Shown one piece after another: positions 26,647 to 34,016 of a stretch of DNA of 64,000 nt. Source of the stretch: Rhodospirillales bacterium (lineage in GTDB: Bacteria; Pseudomonadota; Alphaproteobacteria; Rhodospirillales; Casp-alpha2); the NCBI GenBank assembly GCA_017644185.1, contig JAEPMA010000015.1, positions 1,758-65,757 on the forward strand, in the 5' to 3' direction. Position 1 is the stretch's first letter, and each line of letters starts with the position of its first letter. The position numbers and the translations under genes were made by a program. The notes beneath the pieces were generated by a model. The model worked only from the letters and a program-made list of their open reading frames with translations, had not been told where the DNA came from and ran no database searches.

Positions 26647-27909
26647 TCACAAAAATTTCTTCGCCAGATCGACGGTAGATTTCCGGCCCAAGGATTTCTT
26701 GTGCCGTCTGAGCCAGTTCGTGGTCGCGGTCCGCCCGGCATTGTTCAAATACGCCAACACGTCCCAATGCGGATGCAGGTGGCTGTCGCGCGACAGTTCG
26801 GAGGTGTAGCGCGCGCCGTCCAGCATGTGAAAGCGGTGGCCGAGCATCCTGAGCGCGAGCGGGTCGGTCTGCACCGAGTGCCCGTTGGCCATGCGGCGCA
26901 CGGTTTCGATCAGTTCGACTTCTTTCCTGAGTGGTTGCGAGAACATGATCCGGTTGACGTTACCCTGGATATCCTTCGCCGCGGTCGGGAGGTCGGCGGC
27001 GTTTTCGGGGGTCAGGCGAATGATCATGGTGTCGGCGGCCTCGCAATGCTCGATCAACGGGACGATCGGCGGGTTGGCGGAATAGCCCCCATCCCAGTAA
27101 TAGCGCCCGCCGATCCGGACCGCGTGGCGGTACGCCGGCAGGCACGCCGACGCCAGAACGGCGTCGATGGTGACCTCGTCACCGGTGAAGATGCGACCTT
27201 TACCCGTCTTCGCCTCGGTCGCGTTGACGAACAGTTTCAAAGGGGCGTGACGCCGGAGCCCGTCGAAGTCGATGTGATCTTCGAGGATGACCCGAAGAGG
27301 ATCGATGTCGAGGGGATTGAATTCGTAGGGGGAGAAGACTTTCGACACCGCGCTCATGAACACGTGCGCCGGTGTCGGGTTCGGTGTGGGCGGTGCGCTG
27401 CCGTTGTTGCCGAGCGATTTGGGAAGGGGCGAATACGTGCCGTGCGAGGCGTTGACCGCGCGCCACACACTTTCCAGCTTGCGCCGCGCCCCGTCCGGCC
27501 CCGCTTCCATAAGACCCGCGGCGACGGCGACCGCGTTGACGGCGCCGGCGGAGGTCCCGCTGATACCGTCGATCCTGTGCTCACCCAGCTCTAAAAGCCG
27601 GTCGAGCACGCCCCACGTGAAGGCCCCGTGGGCGCCGCCACCCTGAAGCGCCAGATTGAGGCGTTTCGTTGAGTGACGGCGCCTGGGGAGATAGACCTTT
27701 TCGGGGACCGGTTTCGCGGCCCCGGAGACGGTTACGTCCCTGCCCTCGGCGGCCTCCGGCTCAGTGCGCGCGGGGGCTGGGGTGGATACCCGGGTTGGAG
27801 GTGACGTTGCGAAAGCCGTGGCCGGCGCGCACCACCGCGTGGCCAATGCCACGGAACATGGCTGCGAGCATGCCGCGCATCGCGTGGGCGCGCATTTCTT
27901 CGGCCTCAC
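26647..27909 (-). CDS. Patatin-like phospholipase
   Basis: Lipid acyl hydrolase with a Ser-Asp dyad. The catalytic domain starts near residue 83 with the oxyanion loop GGGAHGAF, the nucleophile motif GTSAG and the Asp in DGGY. The total of 420 residues depends on the start. The GTG at 27909 is given, but the first 50 residues overlap a better-looking 71-residue frame and are Cys-rich, so they may not be real. A GTG at 27852 is the main alternative; no start codon exists closer to the domain. See the finding on a possible frameshift. The C-terminal part is intact. Confidence 0.8.
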   Translation of the reverse strand: MRPKKCAPTRCAACSQPCSVALATRWCAPATAFATSPPTRVSTPAPARTEPEAAEGRDVTVSGAAKPVPEKVYLPRRRHSTKRLNLALQGGGAHGAFTWGVLDRLLELGEHRIDGISGTSAGAVNAVAVAAGLMEAGPDGARRKLESVWRAVNASHGTYSPLPKSLGNNGSAPPTPNPTPAHVFMSAVSKVFSPYEFNPLDIDPLRVILEDHIDFDGLRRHAPLKLFVNATEAKTGKGRIFTGDEVTIDAVLASACLPAYRHAVRIGGRYYWDGGYSANPPIVPLIEHCEAADTMIIRLTPENAADLPTAAKDIQGNVNRIMFSQPLRKEVELIETVRRMANGHSVQTDPLALRMLGHRFHMLDGARYTSELSRDSHLHPHWDVLAYLNNAGRTATTNWLRRHKKSLGRKSTVDLAKKFL

Positions 27910-27976
27910 GGGTGAACCGTGCGATTTCTTCCGGCGAGAGTTCCTTGTAGTCGATTTCTCCGACGATCGGTTTCAT
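27761..27976 (-). CDS. Small helical protein, 71 residues
   Basis: The frame starts MKPIVGEIDYKEL and has a charged helix (SPEEIARFTREAEEMRAHAM) and an amphipathic basic tail. Small proteins with REAE-MRA-type helices are common in alphaproteobacteria, but no function is known. It overlaps the annotated patatin N-terminus by 149 bp in another frame and is the more protein-like of the two there. An AGGAG site precedes the ATG. It may be fused to patatin by a frameshift, or may simply overlap it. Confidence 0.6.
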   Translation of the reverse strand: MKPIVGEIDYKELSPEEIARFTREAEEMRAHAMRGMLAAMFRGIGHAVVRAGHGFRNVTSNPGIHPSPRAH

Positions 27977-28006
27977 TTGTCATACTCCTGTAATCGGTTC
28001 GCGATA

Positions 28007-28036
28007 TTGCATTGCAACATCGTTGTTGCATTGCAA
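28007..28036. promoter_or_regulatory. Two TTGCATTGCAA direct repeats (LysR-type operator)
   Basis: TTGCATTGCAA occurs at 28007-28017 and 28026-28036, 19 bp apart, between the divergent small-protein/patatin genes and the LysR gene. Each copy is itself nearly palindromic, as expected for T-N11-A LysR sites. It is inferred to be the site of the adjacent regulator. Confidence 0.55.
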
Positions 28037-28118
28037 TATAATGAGGGTAAGGAGTCGCCGGAATCCCTTTGTTGATCATAACCCTTTTGCGTCCGGCGCA
28101 CATGTACATGGAACCGAC

Positions 28119-29051
28119 ATGGATATAGCTAACCAAATGATTCTATTCGCAAAAGTCGTCGATACCGGCGGCTTTTCGGCGGCGGCGCGGGACCTTGGGC
28201 TGACGCCTTCGGCGGTGAGCCGGCAGATCGGGAATCTCGAGGACAGGTTGGGCGCCAGGCTGCTGAACCGGTCGACGAGACGGGTTTCGCTAACCGAAGT
28301 CGGTAAGGAATTTCACGAAAGATGCCGGGAAATCGCCCGAAGTGTCGAGGATGCGGAGGCATTGGTGGCGTCCAGGCTCGATCATCCGCAGGGCACGCTG
28401 CGGATTTCCGCGACGTCTGCCTTCGCCAAAGCCCAGCTGTTGCCGATTCTGCCCCTGTTTCTGGCGGAGAACCCGGATCTGAAGCTTTCCTTGGAACTGA
28501 CTGATCGCGAGATCGACCTGATCGGCGAGCAGATCGACGTCGCCATCCGCTTCACGGAACAAATATCGGATACCTCCATGGTGGCCCGCAAGCTGGCCTC
28601 GAACCAGCGGATCTTCTGCGCTGCGCCCGACTACATCAAACGTCACGGCCAGCCGAAAAAGCCGGAAGACCTGGCCGATCACAACTGCCTGAGACTGTCG
28701 ACGGTCGAGAAATTCAACAATTGGCAGTTGAATGACGGTCACTCGAACGTGGCCCGCCGCATCACGGGGAACTTCGAAACCAACAGTTCGGACGCGTTGT
28801 TCCACGCGGCGCTGGACGGCCTCGGGATCGCCAAGCTGTCGACGTATCTGTGTAACGAAGCTTTGGACGACGGCCGGTTGGTGCGCGTCCTGCCGGATTA
28901 CGCGGAAGATGCGTCGGATGTGCTGGCGATCTATCCGAACCGCCGCAACCTTTCACCCAACGTGCGCGCCTTCGTCGACTTCCTGGCCGACCAGTACGGC
29001 AAGGTGCCGCCATGGGAGCGCGAGAAGCGGAAACGGAAAACGGCGGCGTGA
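28119..29051 (+). CDS. LysR-family transcriptional regulator
   Basis: It is 310 residues. The HTH spans about residues 1-60 (MILFAKVVDTGGFSAAARDLG...SAVSRQIGNLEDRLGARLLNRSTRRVSLT), followed by the effector-binding domain. The ATG at 28119 is the natural start; an in-frame extension to 28023 would run through the operator repeats. The sequence resembles the CrgA/PecT-like subgroup. It diverges from the patatin locus, which is the likely target. The C-terminus is basic (EREKRKRKTAA). Confidence 0.92.
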   Translation: MDIANQMILFAKVVDTGGFSAAARDLGLTPSAVSRQIGNLEDRLGARLLNRSTRRVSLTEVGKEFHERCREIARSVEDAEALVASRLDHPQGTLRISATSAFAKAQLLPILPLFLAENPDLKLSLELTDREIDLIGEQIDVAIRFTEQISDTSMVARKLASNQRIFCAAPDYIKRHGQPKKPEDLADHNCLRLSTVEKFNNWQLNDGHSNVARRITGNFETNSSDALFHAALDGLGIAKLSTYLCNEALDDGRLVRVLPDYAEDASDVLAIYPNRRNLSPNVRAFVDFLADQYGKVPPWEREKRKRKTAA

Positions 29052-29085
29052 GCAGCACCAGCTATTCTCTCATTTGGAATGATTG

Positions 29086-29285
29086 CCCCCCTCACCCAAC
29101 CTCTCCCCCTCACCTAACCTCTCCCCCTCACCTAACCTCTCCCCCTCACCTAACCTCTCCCCCTCACCTAACCTCTCCCCCTCACCTAACCTCTCCCCCA
29201 CGTGTGGGGGAGAGGGATTTAGAGTGCCGATGTCTCGTCAGGGTCCCTCTCCTCCATGAAATGGGGGAGAGGACAGGTGAGGGGG
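29086..29285. repeat. Dispersed palindromic repeat, family A (copy 3, expanded)
   Basis: The element opens CCCCCCTCACCCAACCTCTC and closes GGACAGGTGAGGGGG, with an inner CTCTCCCCCACGTGTGGGGGAGAG hairpin and a CCCTCTCCTCC...GGGGGAGAGG arm pair. The left arm has been expanded into a tandem array. The 29052-29365 gap is entirely this element plus flanking promoter sequence, and contains no gene. Confidence 0.8.
29091..29198 (+). repeat. Tandem array of six 18-bp units
   Basis: The unit CTCACCTAACCTCTCCCC repeats six times head to tail without gaps. Five copies are identical and the first has CCCAAC in place of CCTAAC. It is not a CRISPR array: there are no spacers. Confidence 0.95.
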
Positions 29286-29365
29286 ATATAACCGCCGCAT
29301 ATTCCCCCGAACCTCTTGCTGGTTTAAGTTGCGGGTTCTAATTGGCACGGTCAAAGGAGCGACCC

Positions 29366-29908
29366 ATGGCGAACGTTCTCGGTCTCGCAGGCAGCCTGCG
29401 TAAAGCATCCTTCAACGCCGGGCTGCTGCGTGCGGCAGCCGAGGAAGCCCCCGACGGCTTGTCCGTCACCATCGGCTCGATCAAGGGCGTGCCGCTTTAC
29501 GACGGCGACGACGAAGCCGCCAACGGCCTGCCCGACACGGTCCGGACACTGCAGACGCAGCTCGCCGACGCGGACGGGTTGTTGCTGGTGACGCCTGAAT
29601 ACAACAACGGCGTGCCGGGTGTGTTCAAGAACGCCATCGACTGGATGTCGCGCGGCGACGGCCTCAAGCATTTCAAAGGCAAGCCGGTCGCAGTCATCGG
29701 CGCATCGCCGGGCGGCTTTGGGACCAACCTCGCGCAGGCGCACTGGCTGCCGGTGCTGCGCACGCTGGGCACGCGGCCCTGGTTCGAGGGGCGGCTGATG
29801 GTGTCCCGCGCCGGGCAGGTCTTCGACGGCGACGGCAACCTCACCGATGAGAAGACCCGCGAAGCCCTGAACAAGTATATGTCAGACTTCGCTCAAAGCC
29901 TCGGCTAG
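29366..29908 (+). CDS. NADPH-dependent FMN reductase family protein
   Basis: Flavodoxin-like quinone or chromate reductase family, 180 residues. The phosphate-binding loop GLAGSLRKASFN is at the N-terminus, with LLVTPEYNNGVPGVFKNAIDW and IGASPGGFGT further on, the usual FMN contact segments of the ChrR/YieF group. The ATG at 29366 follows AAAGGAG. It is likely to reduce quinones or other electrophiles in the cytoplasm; the natural substrate is unclear. It is convergent with the MarC gene. Confidence 0.92.
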   Translation: MANVLGLAGSLRKASFNAGLLRAAAEEAPDGLSVTIGSIKGVPLYDGDDEAANGLPDTVRTLQTQLADADGLLLVTPEYNNGVPGVFKNAIDWMSRGDGLKHFKGKPVAVIGASPGGFGTNLAQAHWLPVLRTLGTRPWFEGRLMVSRAGQVFDGDGNLTDEKTREALNKYMSDFAQSLG

Positions 29909-29918
29909 CCAATTATTG

Positions 29919-30572
29919 TCAATTCACCGGCTTGATCGCCGATGGGGTATCGATATCCATAAGCCCGAGCGCACCGAAGCCACCCAAGATGGCGTCGATG
30001 GCGATGGTCGCGAGGATGATCCCCATGACCCGGCTGACGATGCTGGCGCCGGTATTCCCGATCAGGCGATGCACGTAGGACGCGGCGAGCAGTAAAATCA
30101 GGGTCAGGATGAGAACGGCGATCAGGATAACCGCCGTGATCACTTGTTCCTCGACGGGTTCGACGTGGTTGTCCGTCAAGACCACGATCGCAAGCATCGC
30201 GCCGGGCGAAGCGATCGAGGGGATCGCGAGCGGGAACACCGCCCCCGCCAGATGGTCCCGCCCCGCCTCTTCGATTTCGCTTTCCGCTTTTGAGTCGCCG
30301 AAGATCATCGTCAACGCGAAGAGGAACAGGATGATCCCCCCGGCGATTTGAAAGGACCCGAGACGCAAACCGAGGGTTTCAAGCAACACCTGCCCGCCGA
30401 CCAGAAAAGCCAGCAGGACCAGACCGGCGATAAACACGGCCCTGACGGCGAAACGCCGGTGCAGTTTTTTAGGGACGGTTGCGACAGCGAACAGAAAGAC
30501 GGGGATGGACCCTACCGGGTCGATGACAACAAGGAGTGTGATGAACTCCCGTAAGATATTTCCCCACTCCAA
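29919..30572 (-). CDS. MarC family integral membrane protein
   Basis: The 217-residue inner-membrane protein has about six hydrophobic segments. The family signature VVIDPVGSIPVFL occurs near residues 15-27 and AIPSIASPGAMLAIV in the middle (the PxxxGPG-like turn). The start is a TTG at 30572 with AAGGA eight bases ahead. The MarC family has no established function despite its name. It diverges from the cytochrome gene. Confidence 0.9.
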   Translation of the reverse strand: MEWGNILREFITLLVVIDPVGSIPVFLFAVATVPKKLHRRFAVRAVFIAGLVLLAFLVGGQVLLETLGLRLGSFQIAGGIILFLFALTMIFGDSKAESEIEEAGRDHLAGAVFPLAIPSIASPGAMLAIVVLTDNHVEPVEEQVITAVILIAVLILTLILLLAASYVHRLIGNTGASIVSRVMGIILATIAIDAILGGFGALGLMDIDTPSAIKPVN

Positions 30573-30769
30573 CCGGATTGTCCTTCTCTGCTAGGGCTGC
30601 CTGAATTGATCGGTTTAATACCGGAAAAAATCGCCCTGTGAAACCCGGACCATAAGCATTCACGTCAGGCATGGTATTCCGATGGGAACGACGCTGAGAT
30701 CGGGCCTTGGCGTCCTGGGAAACTTTGCTAACCTGCAGGCCAGCCACTTCTCAATTATTAGGTATCATA

Positions 30770-31369
30770 GTGAAATTCTTGAATGCAGCGGCGAGCGCAC
30801 TCGCGTTCCTACTTGTGCCGTCTTCCGGTGTCGCCAACGACCGAACCGCCCAATGCCTCGATTGCCATCCGTCCCGCACCGCCCCGGCTGGAAGCGGGGT
30901 GCCGACGCTTGCCGGGCAGCACCCAGCCTACATCGTCCGGCAACTCGAGCGGTTCCAGGCAGCCGACGCGAACGACCCCTTCTTGCGTGCCAGCACGACC
31001 ATGGCCCACGCGGAAGACCGGCTGCCCCGCAGCGCCTGGGAAAGCGCCGCCAAAACTTTGTCCGCTCAGGACTGCGTCTATACCGGCAACCCAACCCAGA
31101 CCGCCCTGCCCGACAATCCGTGCGCGTCTTGCCATGGCGAGCATGGGGTGTCGGACAGCCCGAAAACCCCCAACCTCGCCGGACAAAACCTGCGGTATCT
31201 TTATTACCAGTACCAGAAACTGCGCGAACCCTATATCGAAGGTATCGGGGTCAACGCCGGTGAAAAGGAACCAGAACGCCTCCACCCCGTCATGGGGCCG
31301 GTTTCCGCGAAACTGCGCGACAATGTCGTCGCCGCACTGAGCTACTATTCGAAACTGCCCTGCCGCTAA
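30770..31369 (+). CDS. Periplasmic diheme cytochrome c (copy 1)
   Basis: It is 199 residues with a signal peptide (FLNAAASALAFLLVPSSGVA) and two c-type heme sites, CLDCH and CASCH, in two cytochrome c4-like halves. Conserved VPTLAGQHPAYIVRQLERF follows heme 1 and PNLAGQNLRYLYYQYQKLR follows heme 2, and VMGPVS near the end may supply a Met ligand. A GTG at 30770 is the start, because it sits directly before the signal peptide. The gene is followed after 78 bp by a paralogue. It is likely an electron carrier, partner unknown. Confidence 0.9.
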   Translation: MKFLNAAASALAFLLVPSSGVANDRTAQCLDCHPSRTAPAGSGVPTLAGQHPAYIVRQLERFQAADANDPFLRASTTMAHAEDRLPRSAWESAAKTLSAQDCVYTGNPTQTALPDNPCASCHGEHGVSDSPKTPNLAGQNLRYLYYQYQKLREPYIEGIGVNAGEKEPERLHPVMGPVSAKLRDNVVAALSYYSKLPCR

Positions 31370-31398
31370 GCCTCACCGCCATCCCCCTTCAATCCGGG

Positions 31399-31412
31399 TT
31401 GATTTAGATCAA
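31399..31412 (+). promoter_or_regulatory. FNR-type box TTGATTTAGATCAA
   Basis: This is a perfect match to the FNR/CRP-superfamily anaerobic consensus TTGAT-N4-ATCAA. It is centred about 42 bp before the ATG of the second cytochrome gene. If it is a class II site, the transcript would begin at or next to the start codon. Confidence 0.75.
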
Positions 31413-31447
31413 GGCGGCATGGACTCGCCCACAGCAAAATTAGATTT

Positions 31448-32101
31448 ATGGGAGAGTGCCTCGCCAGATACATCGGTCGGCATCCGACGGCAGCAATCGC
31501 TGCCGCGGTGGCGCTTATCGCGGTGGTTGCCGGCTCGCCCGGTGAAGGCAAGGCGGATTTGGTCGAAACGTGCCTTTCGTGCCATCCATCAAAAGCTTCC
31601 GCCCAAAAGGAAACCAGCCCGATCGGCGTGCCGACCCTTGCCGGACAGCACCCCGCATATATCGTTAAACAGTTGGAACGCTTTCGTATCGCCGCTGACG
31701 GTGACGACCCGTTCCGGCGCTTGAGCGTAACGATGGGGCACGTGGCGAAGGAGTTGCCGGCGAGCGAACGGCTCAACATTGCGCGGAAACTTTCGTCGCA
31801 GGCATGTGCTTTCCACGGCAACCCGGACCCGCCCGGCGTCGAGCCGAACGCCTGCGCCGTCTGTCACGGCGCGCGCGGCATTTCGAACAACCCGGACATC
31901 CCCAACCTCGCGGGACAGGATCTCAGGTATATGTTCTATCAGTACCAGAAACTGCGCGAGCCGTTCCTGCCCTACATCCCCGGTATCAAGGCGCCGAAAC
32001 AGCCCAATCGGCTGCACCCGGTCATGGGGCCCGTTTCAGCCGAGCTCCACGATCAGGTAGTGTCGGTCATGCTTTATTATTCCAAACTGCCCTGCCGCTA
32101 G
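31448..32101 (+). CDS. Periplasmic diheme cytochrome c (copy 2)
   Basis: This 217-residue paralogue of the preceding gene has a signal or anchor segment (AAIAAAVALIAVVAG) and two heme sites, CLSCH and CAVCH. The GVPTLAGQHPAYIV, YQYQKLREP and LHPVMGPVSA blocks are shared, and the C-terminus is nearly the same (YYSKLPCR). No ribosome site precedes the ATG; GGGAGAG lies just after it, so a leaderless or unusual start is possible. It has its own FNR-type box, so it may be induced at low oxygen. It is probably a c4-like electron donor to a terminal oxidase or reductase, which is inference. Confidence 0.88.
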   Translation: MGECLARYIGRHPTAAIAAAVALIAVVAGSPGEGKADLVETCLSCHPSKASAQKETSPIGVPTLAGQHPAYIVKQLERFRIAADGDDPFRRLSVTMGHVAKELPASERLNIARKLSSQACAFHGNPDPPGVEPNACAVCHGARGISNNPDIPNLAGQDLRYMFYQYQKLREPFLPYIPGIKAPKQPNRLHPVMGPVSAELHDQVVSVMLYYSKLPCR

Positions 32102-32142
32102 CCGGAAAAACGCCCCGGTCGTTTCAGGGGGGCGTTCTCCGG
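32102..32142 (-). terminator. Terminator between the cytochrome and SRPBCC genes
   Basis: AACGCCCC and GGGGCGTT pair, with an outer CCGGA/TCCGG. On the minus strand the stem is followed by TTTTT, so it serves the SRPBCC gene best, but it may work in both directions between the convergent genes. Confidence 0.65.
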
Positions 32143-32155
32143 ATGACACGGCCGC

Positions 32156-32566
32156 TTATCCGCCGAACATCTTCTTCAGATTGTCGAGACCGGTCTGATA
32201 AACGTCCTCGATCGCCTTCATGGCGGCGTTGTCGCTTCCCCCATGGGTTTCGAATTCGCTCGACCATTCGACGCTCGAGTTCTCGCCTTCCCCGGTGACC
32301 TTGAGCGTTGCCGTGTAGTTTTTCACCGGTAGAGGGCTGTCGACGATGGAATAGGTGTATGTCCTGGAATGATCGTCCTTGTGCTCCAGCTTCTCGATGA
32401 TCGACCCCCCGCCCACGAGGCTGAGCTTGCGGGTCTGTCCCTCCTCGGTCAGTTCCGAGCTTTCGACCCCGGGATGCCAGTCCGGCAACGCGTTGAAGCG
32501 ACCGATCATGTCCCACAGCCGGTCGGCGGAGACAGCGAGATCTTGCGACATAGAGACTTTCGGCAT
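32156..32566 (-). CDS. SRPBCC-fold (polyketide cyclase-like) protein
   Basis: A 136-residue START/Bet v1-like ligand-binding domain. The N-terminal pattern VSMSQDLAVSADRLWDMIGRFNALPDWHPGV, a central GGGSIIEKL strand and VEWSSEF are typical of the polyketide cyclase 2 group. The C-terminal helix is FQTGLDNLKK-like. No catalytic residues can be assigned; members bind small hydrophobic ligands. It diverges from the alpha/beta hydrolase gene across 68 bp, so the two may be regulated together. Confidence 0.86.
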   Translation of the reverse strand: MPKVSMSQDLAVSADRLWDMIGRFNALPDWHPGVESSELTEEGQTRKLSLVGGGSIIEKLEHKDDHSRTYTYSIVDSPLPVKNYTATLKVTGEGENSSVEWSSEFETHGGSDNAAMKAIEDVYQTGLDNLKKMFGG

Positions 32567-32634
32567 GATGAACTCTCCAATATTCTGAATTTGGATAAAC
32601 TCGAAGATTGTACAATAAATAGCAGGGAAATTGA

Positions 32635-33525
32635 ATGACTTGGATCAACTGGAATTCGCAATATGCGGACGTCAACAACATTAGGATGCACTACGTCCGT
32701 GAAGGCGATCCGTCGAAACCGGCGCTGATCTTACTTCACGGTTGGCCGGAGTTCTGGTTTGCGTGGTCCAAGGTCATCCCCGCCTTGAGCGAGGATTTTG
32801 ACGTCATCGCCCCCGACCTGAGGGGATTCGGCGACACCGACAAGCCCGAGGGCGCGGCGCTTGAGCGCTATCGGCCGGAAGACCACGTCGACGACATCCT
32901 CGGCTTGATCGACGTCCTGGGATTAAAAGACGTCGGGATCGTCACCCACGACGTCGGCGCCATGGTGACACAGGCGCTGGGGCAGAAAGCACCGGAGAAA
33001 CTGCGCGGCCTGTTCTTCTTCAACTGCCCCTATCCGGGGATCGGCCCGCGCTGGTGTGCGCCGAAACATCTGAATGACATCTGGTATCAGGGTTTTCATC
33101 AACAACCCTGGGCGGCGGACCTTCTATCGACCAGCAAGGATGCGATCCGCATCTATTTCGGCAACATGCTGAGGGACTGGGCGCACGACGCGACGAGTTT
33201 CACCGACGACGACGTCGAGATGTGGACCGAGAATTTTTCGAAGCCCGGCAATCTTCAGGGTGGGTTCAACTGGTATTCGGCGGTATTTCCGCGGCGCCTG
33301 AAAATCATGGAGGGGACGGCCCCCGCCCCCGTTCCGATAAACGTGCCGACCTGCATCCGATGGGGCGAGTATGAGCCGTTCATGCTGATCGAATACGCGG
33401 ACAGGTTGGGTGAATATTTCTCGGATCTCGACTTCAAACCCGCGCCCGACGCCGGGCATTTCGTGCACTGGGAAACGCCCGACTTCGCGATCCGCGAGAT
33501 CAAGGGGTTCTTCGGGAAGCTCTAA
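32635..33525 (+). CDS. Alpha/beta hydrolase, epoxide hydrolase-like
   Basis: The 296-residue soluble protein has the epoxide hydrolase/haloalkane dehalogenase pattern: HGWPEFWFAW with the oxyanion His35-Gly-Trp-Pro, a nucleophile elbow at residues 105-108 reading HDVG (Asp106), and a C-terminal DAGHFVHWE carrying the catalytic His. The usual elbow is HDWG; here Val replaces Trp, which in dehalogenases helps hold the leaving group. The epoxide hydrolase role is therefore more likely than dehalogenase. Its tail overlaps folA by 4 bp on the opposite strand. Confidence 0.88.
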   Translation: MTWINWNSQYADVNNIRMHYVREGDPSKPALILLHGWPEFWFAWSKVIPALSEDFDVIAPDLRGFGDTDKPEGAALERYRPEDHVDDILGLIDVLGLKDVGIVTHDVGAMVTQALGQKAPEKLRGLFFFNCPYPGIGPRWCAPKHLNDIWYQGFHQQPWAADLLSTSKDAIRIYFGNMLRDWAHDATSFTDDDVEMWTENFSKPGNLQGGFNWYSAVFPRRLKIMEGTAPAPVPINVPTCIRWGEYEPFMLIEYADRLGEYFSDLDFKPAPDAGHFVHWETPDFAIREIKGFFGKL

Positions 33526-34016
33526 AGCTTCCGTTCCAGCGTGACGAAGCTGTAGGCAGGGCCGCCCTCGGTCTCCGCCGGGTGGCGTTCGCGGAAGCTC
33601 TCTTCCCATTCATTTGGATCGATTTCCGGGAACAGAGTATCGCCCTCGACATGCGCGTGGACTTCGGTCAACTCGATCACGTCGGCATCGCGCATCATTT
33701 CCGAGAAAATCTCGCCGCCGCCGATGATCATCACTTTTTCGTTTTCGTCTTCGCGGCAAAGTTCGAGTGCGCCCTCGATCGTGGTAACCACGTCGGCCGC
33801 ATCGATCCCGTGATCCGGGTTGCGGGTGATGACGATGTTTCGGCGTCCCGGCAACGGGAACGGCAGGCTCTCCCACGTCTTCCTTCCCATGATGACCGGA
33901 TGCCCCATGGTGACCTTTTTAAAGTGTTTGAGGTCGTTCGAGATCTTCCACGGCAGATCGCCGTCCCGGCCGATCACCCGGTTCTCTGACATCGCGACGA
34001 CGAGGACGATTTCCAT
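33522..34016 (-). CDS. folA: Dihydrofolate reductase
   Basis: NADPH-dependent reduction of dihydrofolate to tetrahydrofolate. It is 164 residues with the signature VVAMSENRVIGRDGDLPW at the N-terminus, MGRKTWESLP, and IIGGGEIF for NADPH contact. The ATG at 34016 overlaps the thyA stop (TGATG), so I prefer it to the TTG one codon earlier. The gene is co-transcribed with thyA, whose reaction produces the dihydrofolate that FolA recycles. Confidence 0.97.
   Translation of the reverse strand: MEIVLVVAMSENRVIGRDGDLPWKISNDLKHFKKVTMGHPVIMGRKTWESLPFPLPGRRNIVITRNPDHGIDAADVVTTIEGALELCREDENEKVMIIGGGEIFSEMMRDADVIELTEVHAHVEGDTLFPEIDPNEWEESFRERHPAETEGGPAYSFVTLERKL

Noticed and set aside
29091-29198. Possible CRISPR array at the CTCACCTAAC repeats
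   Set aside because: Units are 18 bp, contiguous, without spacers, and no cas genes are nearby. It is a simple tandem expansion.
30600-30650. FNR-type box before cytochrome copy 1
   Set aside because: TTGATCGGTTTAAT has one good half (TTGAT) but the second half does not match ATCAA.
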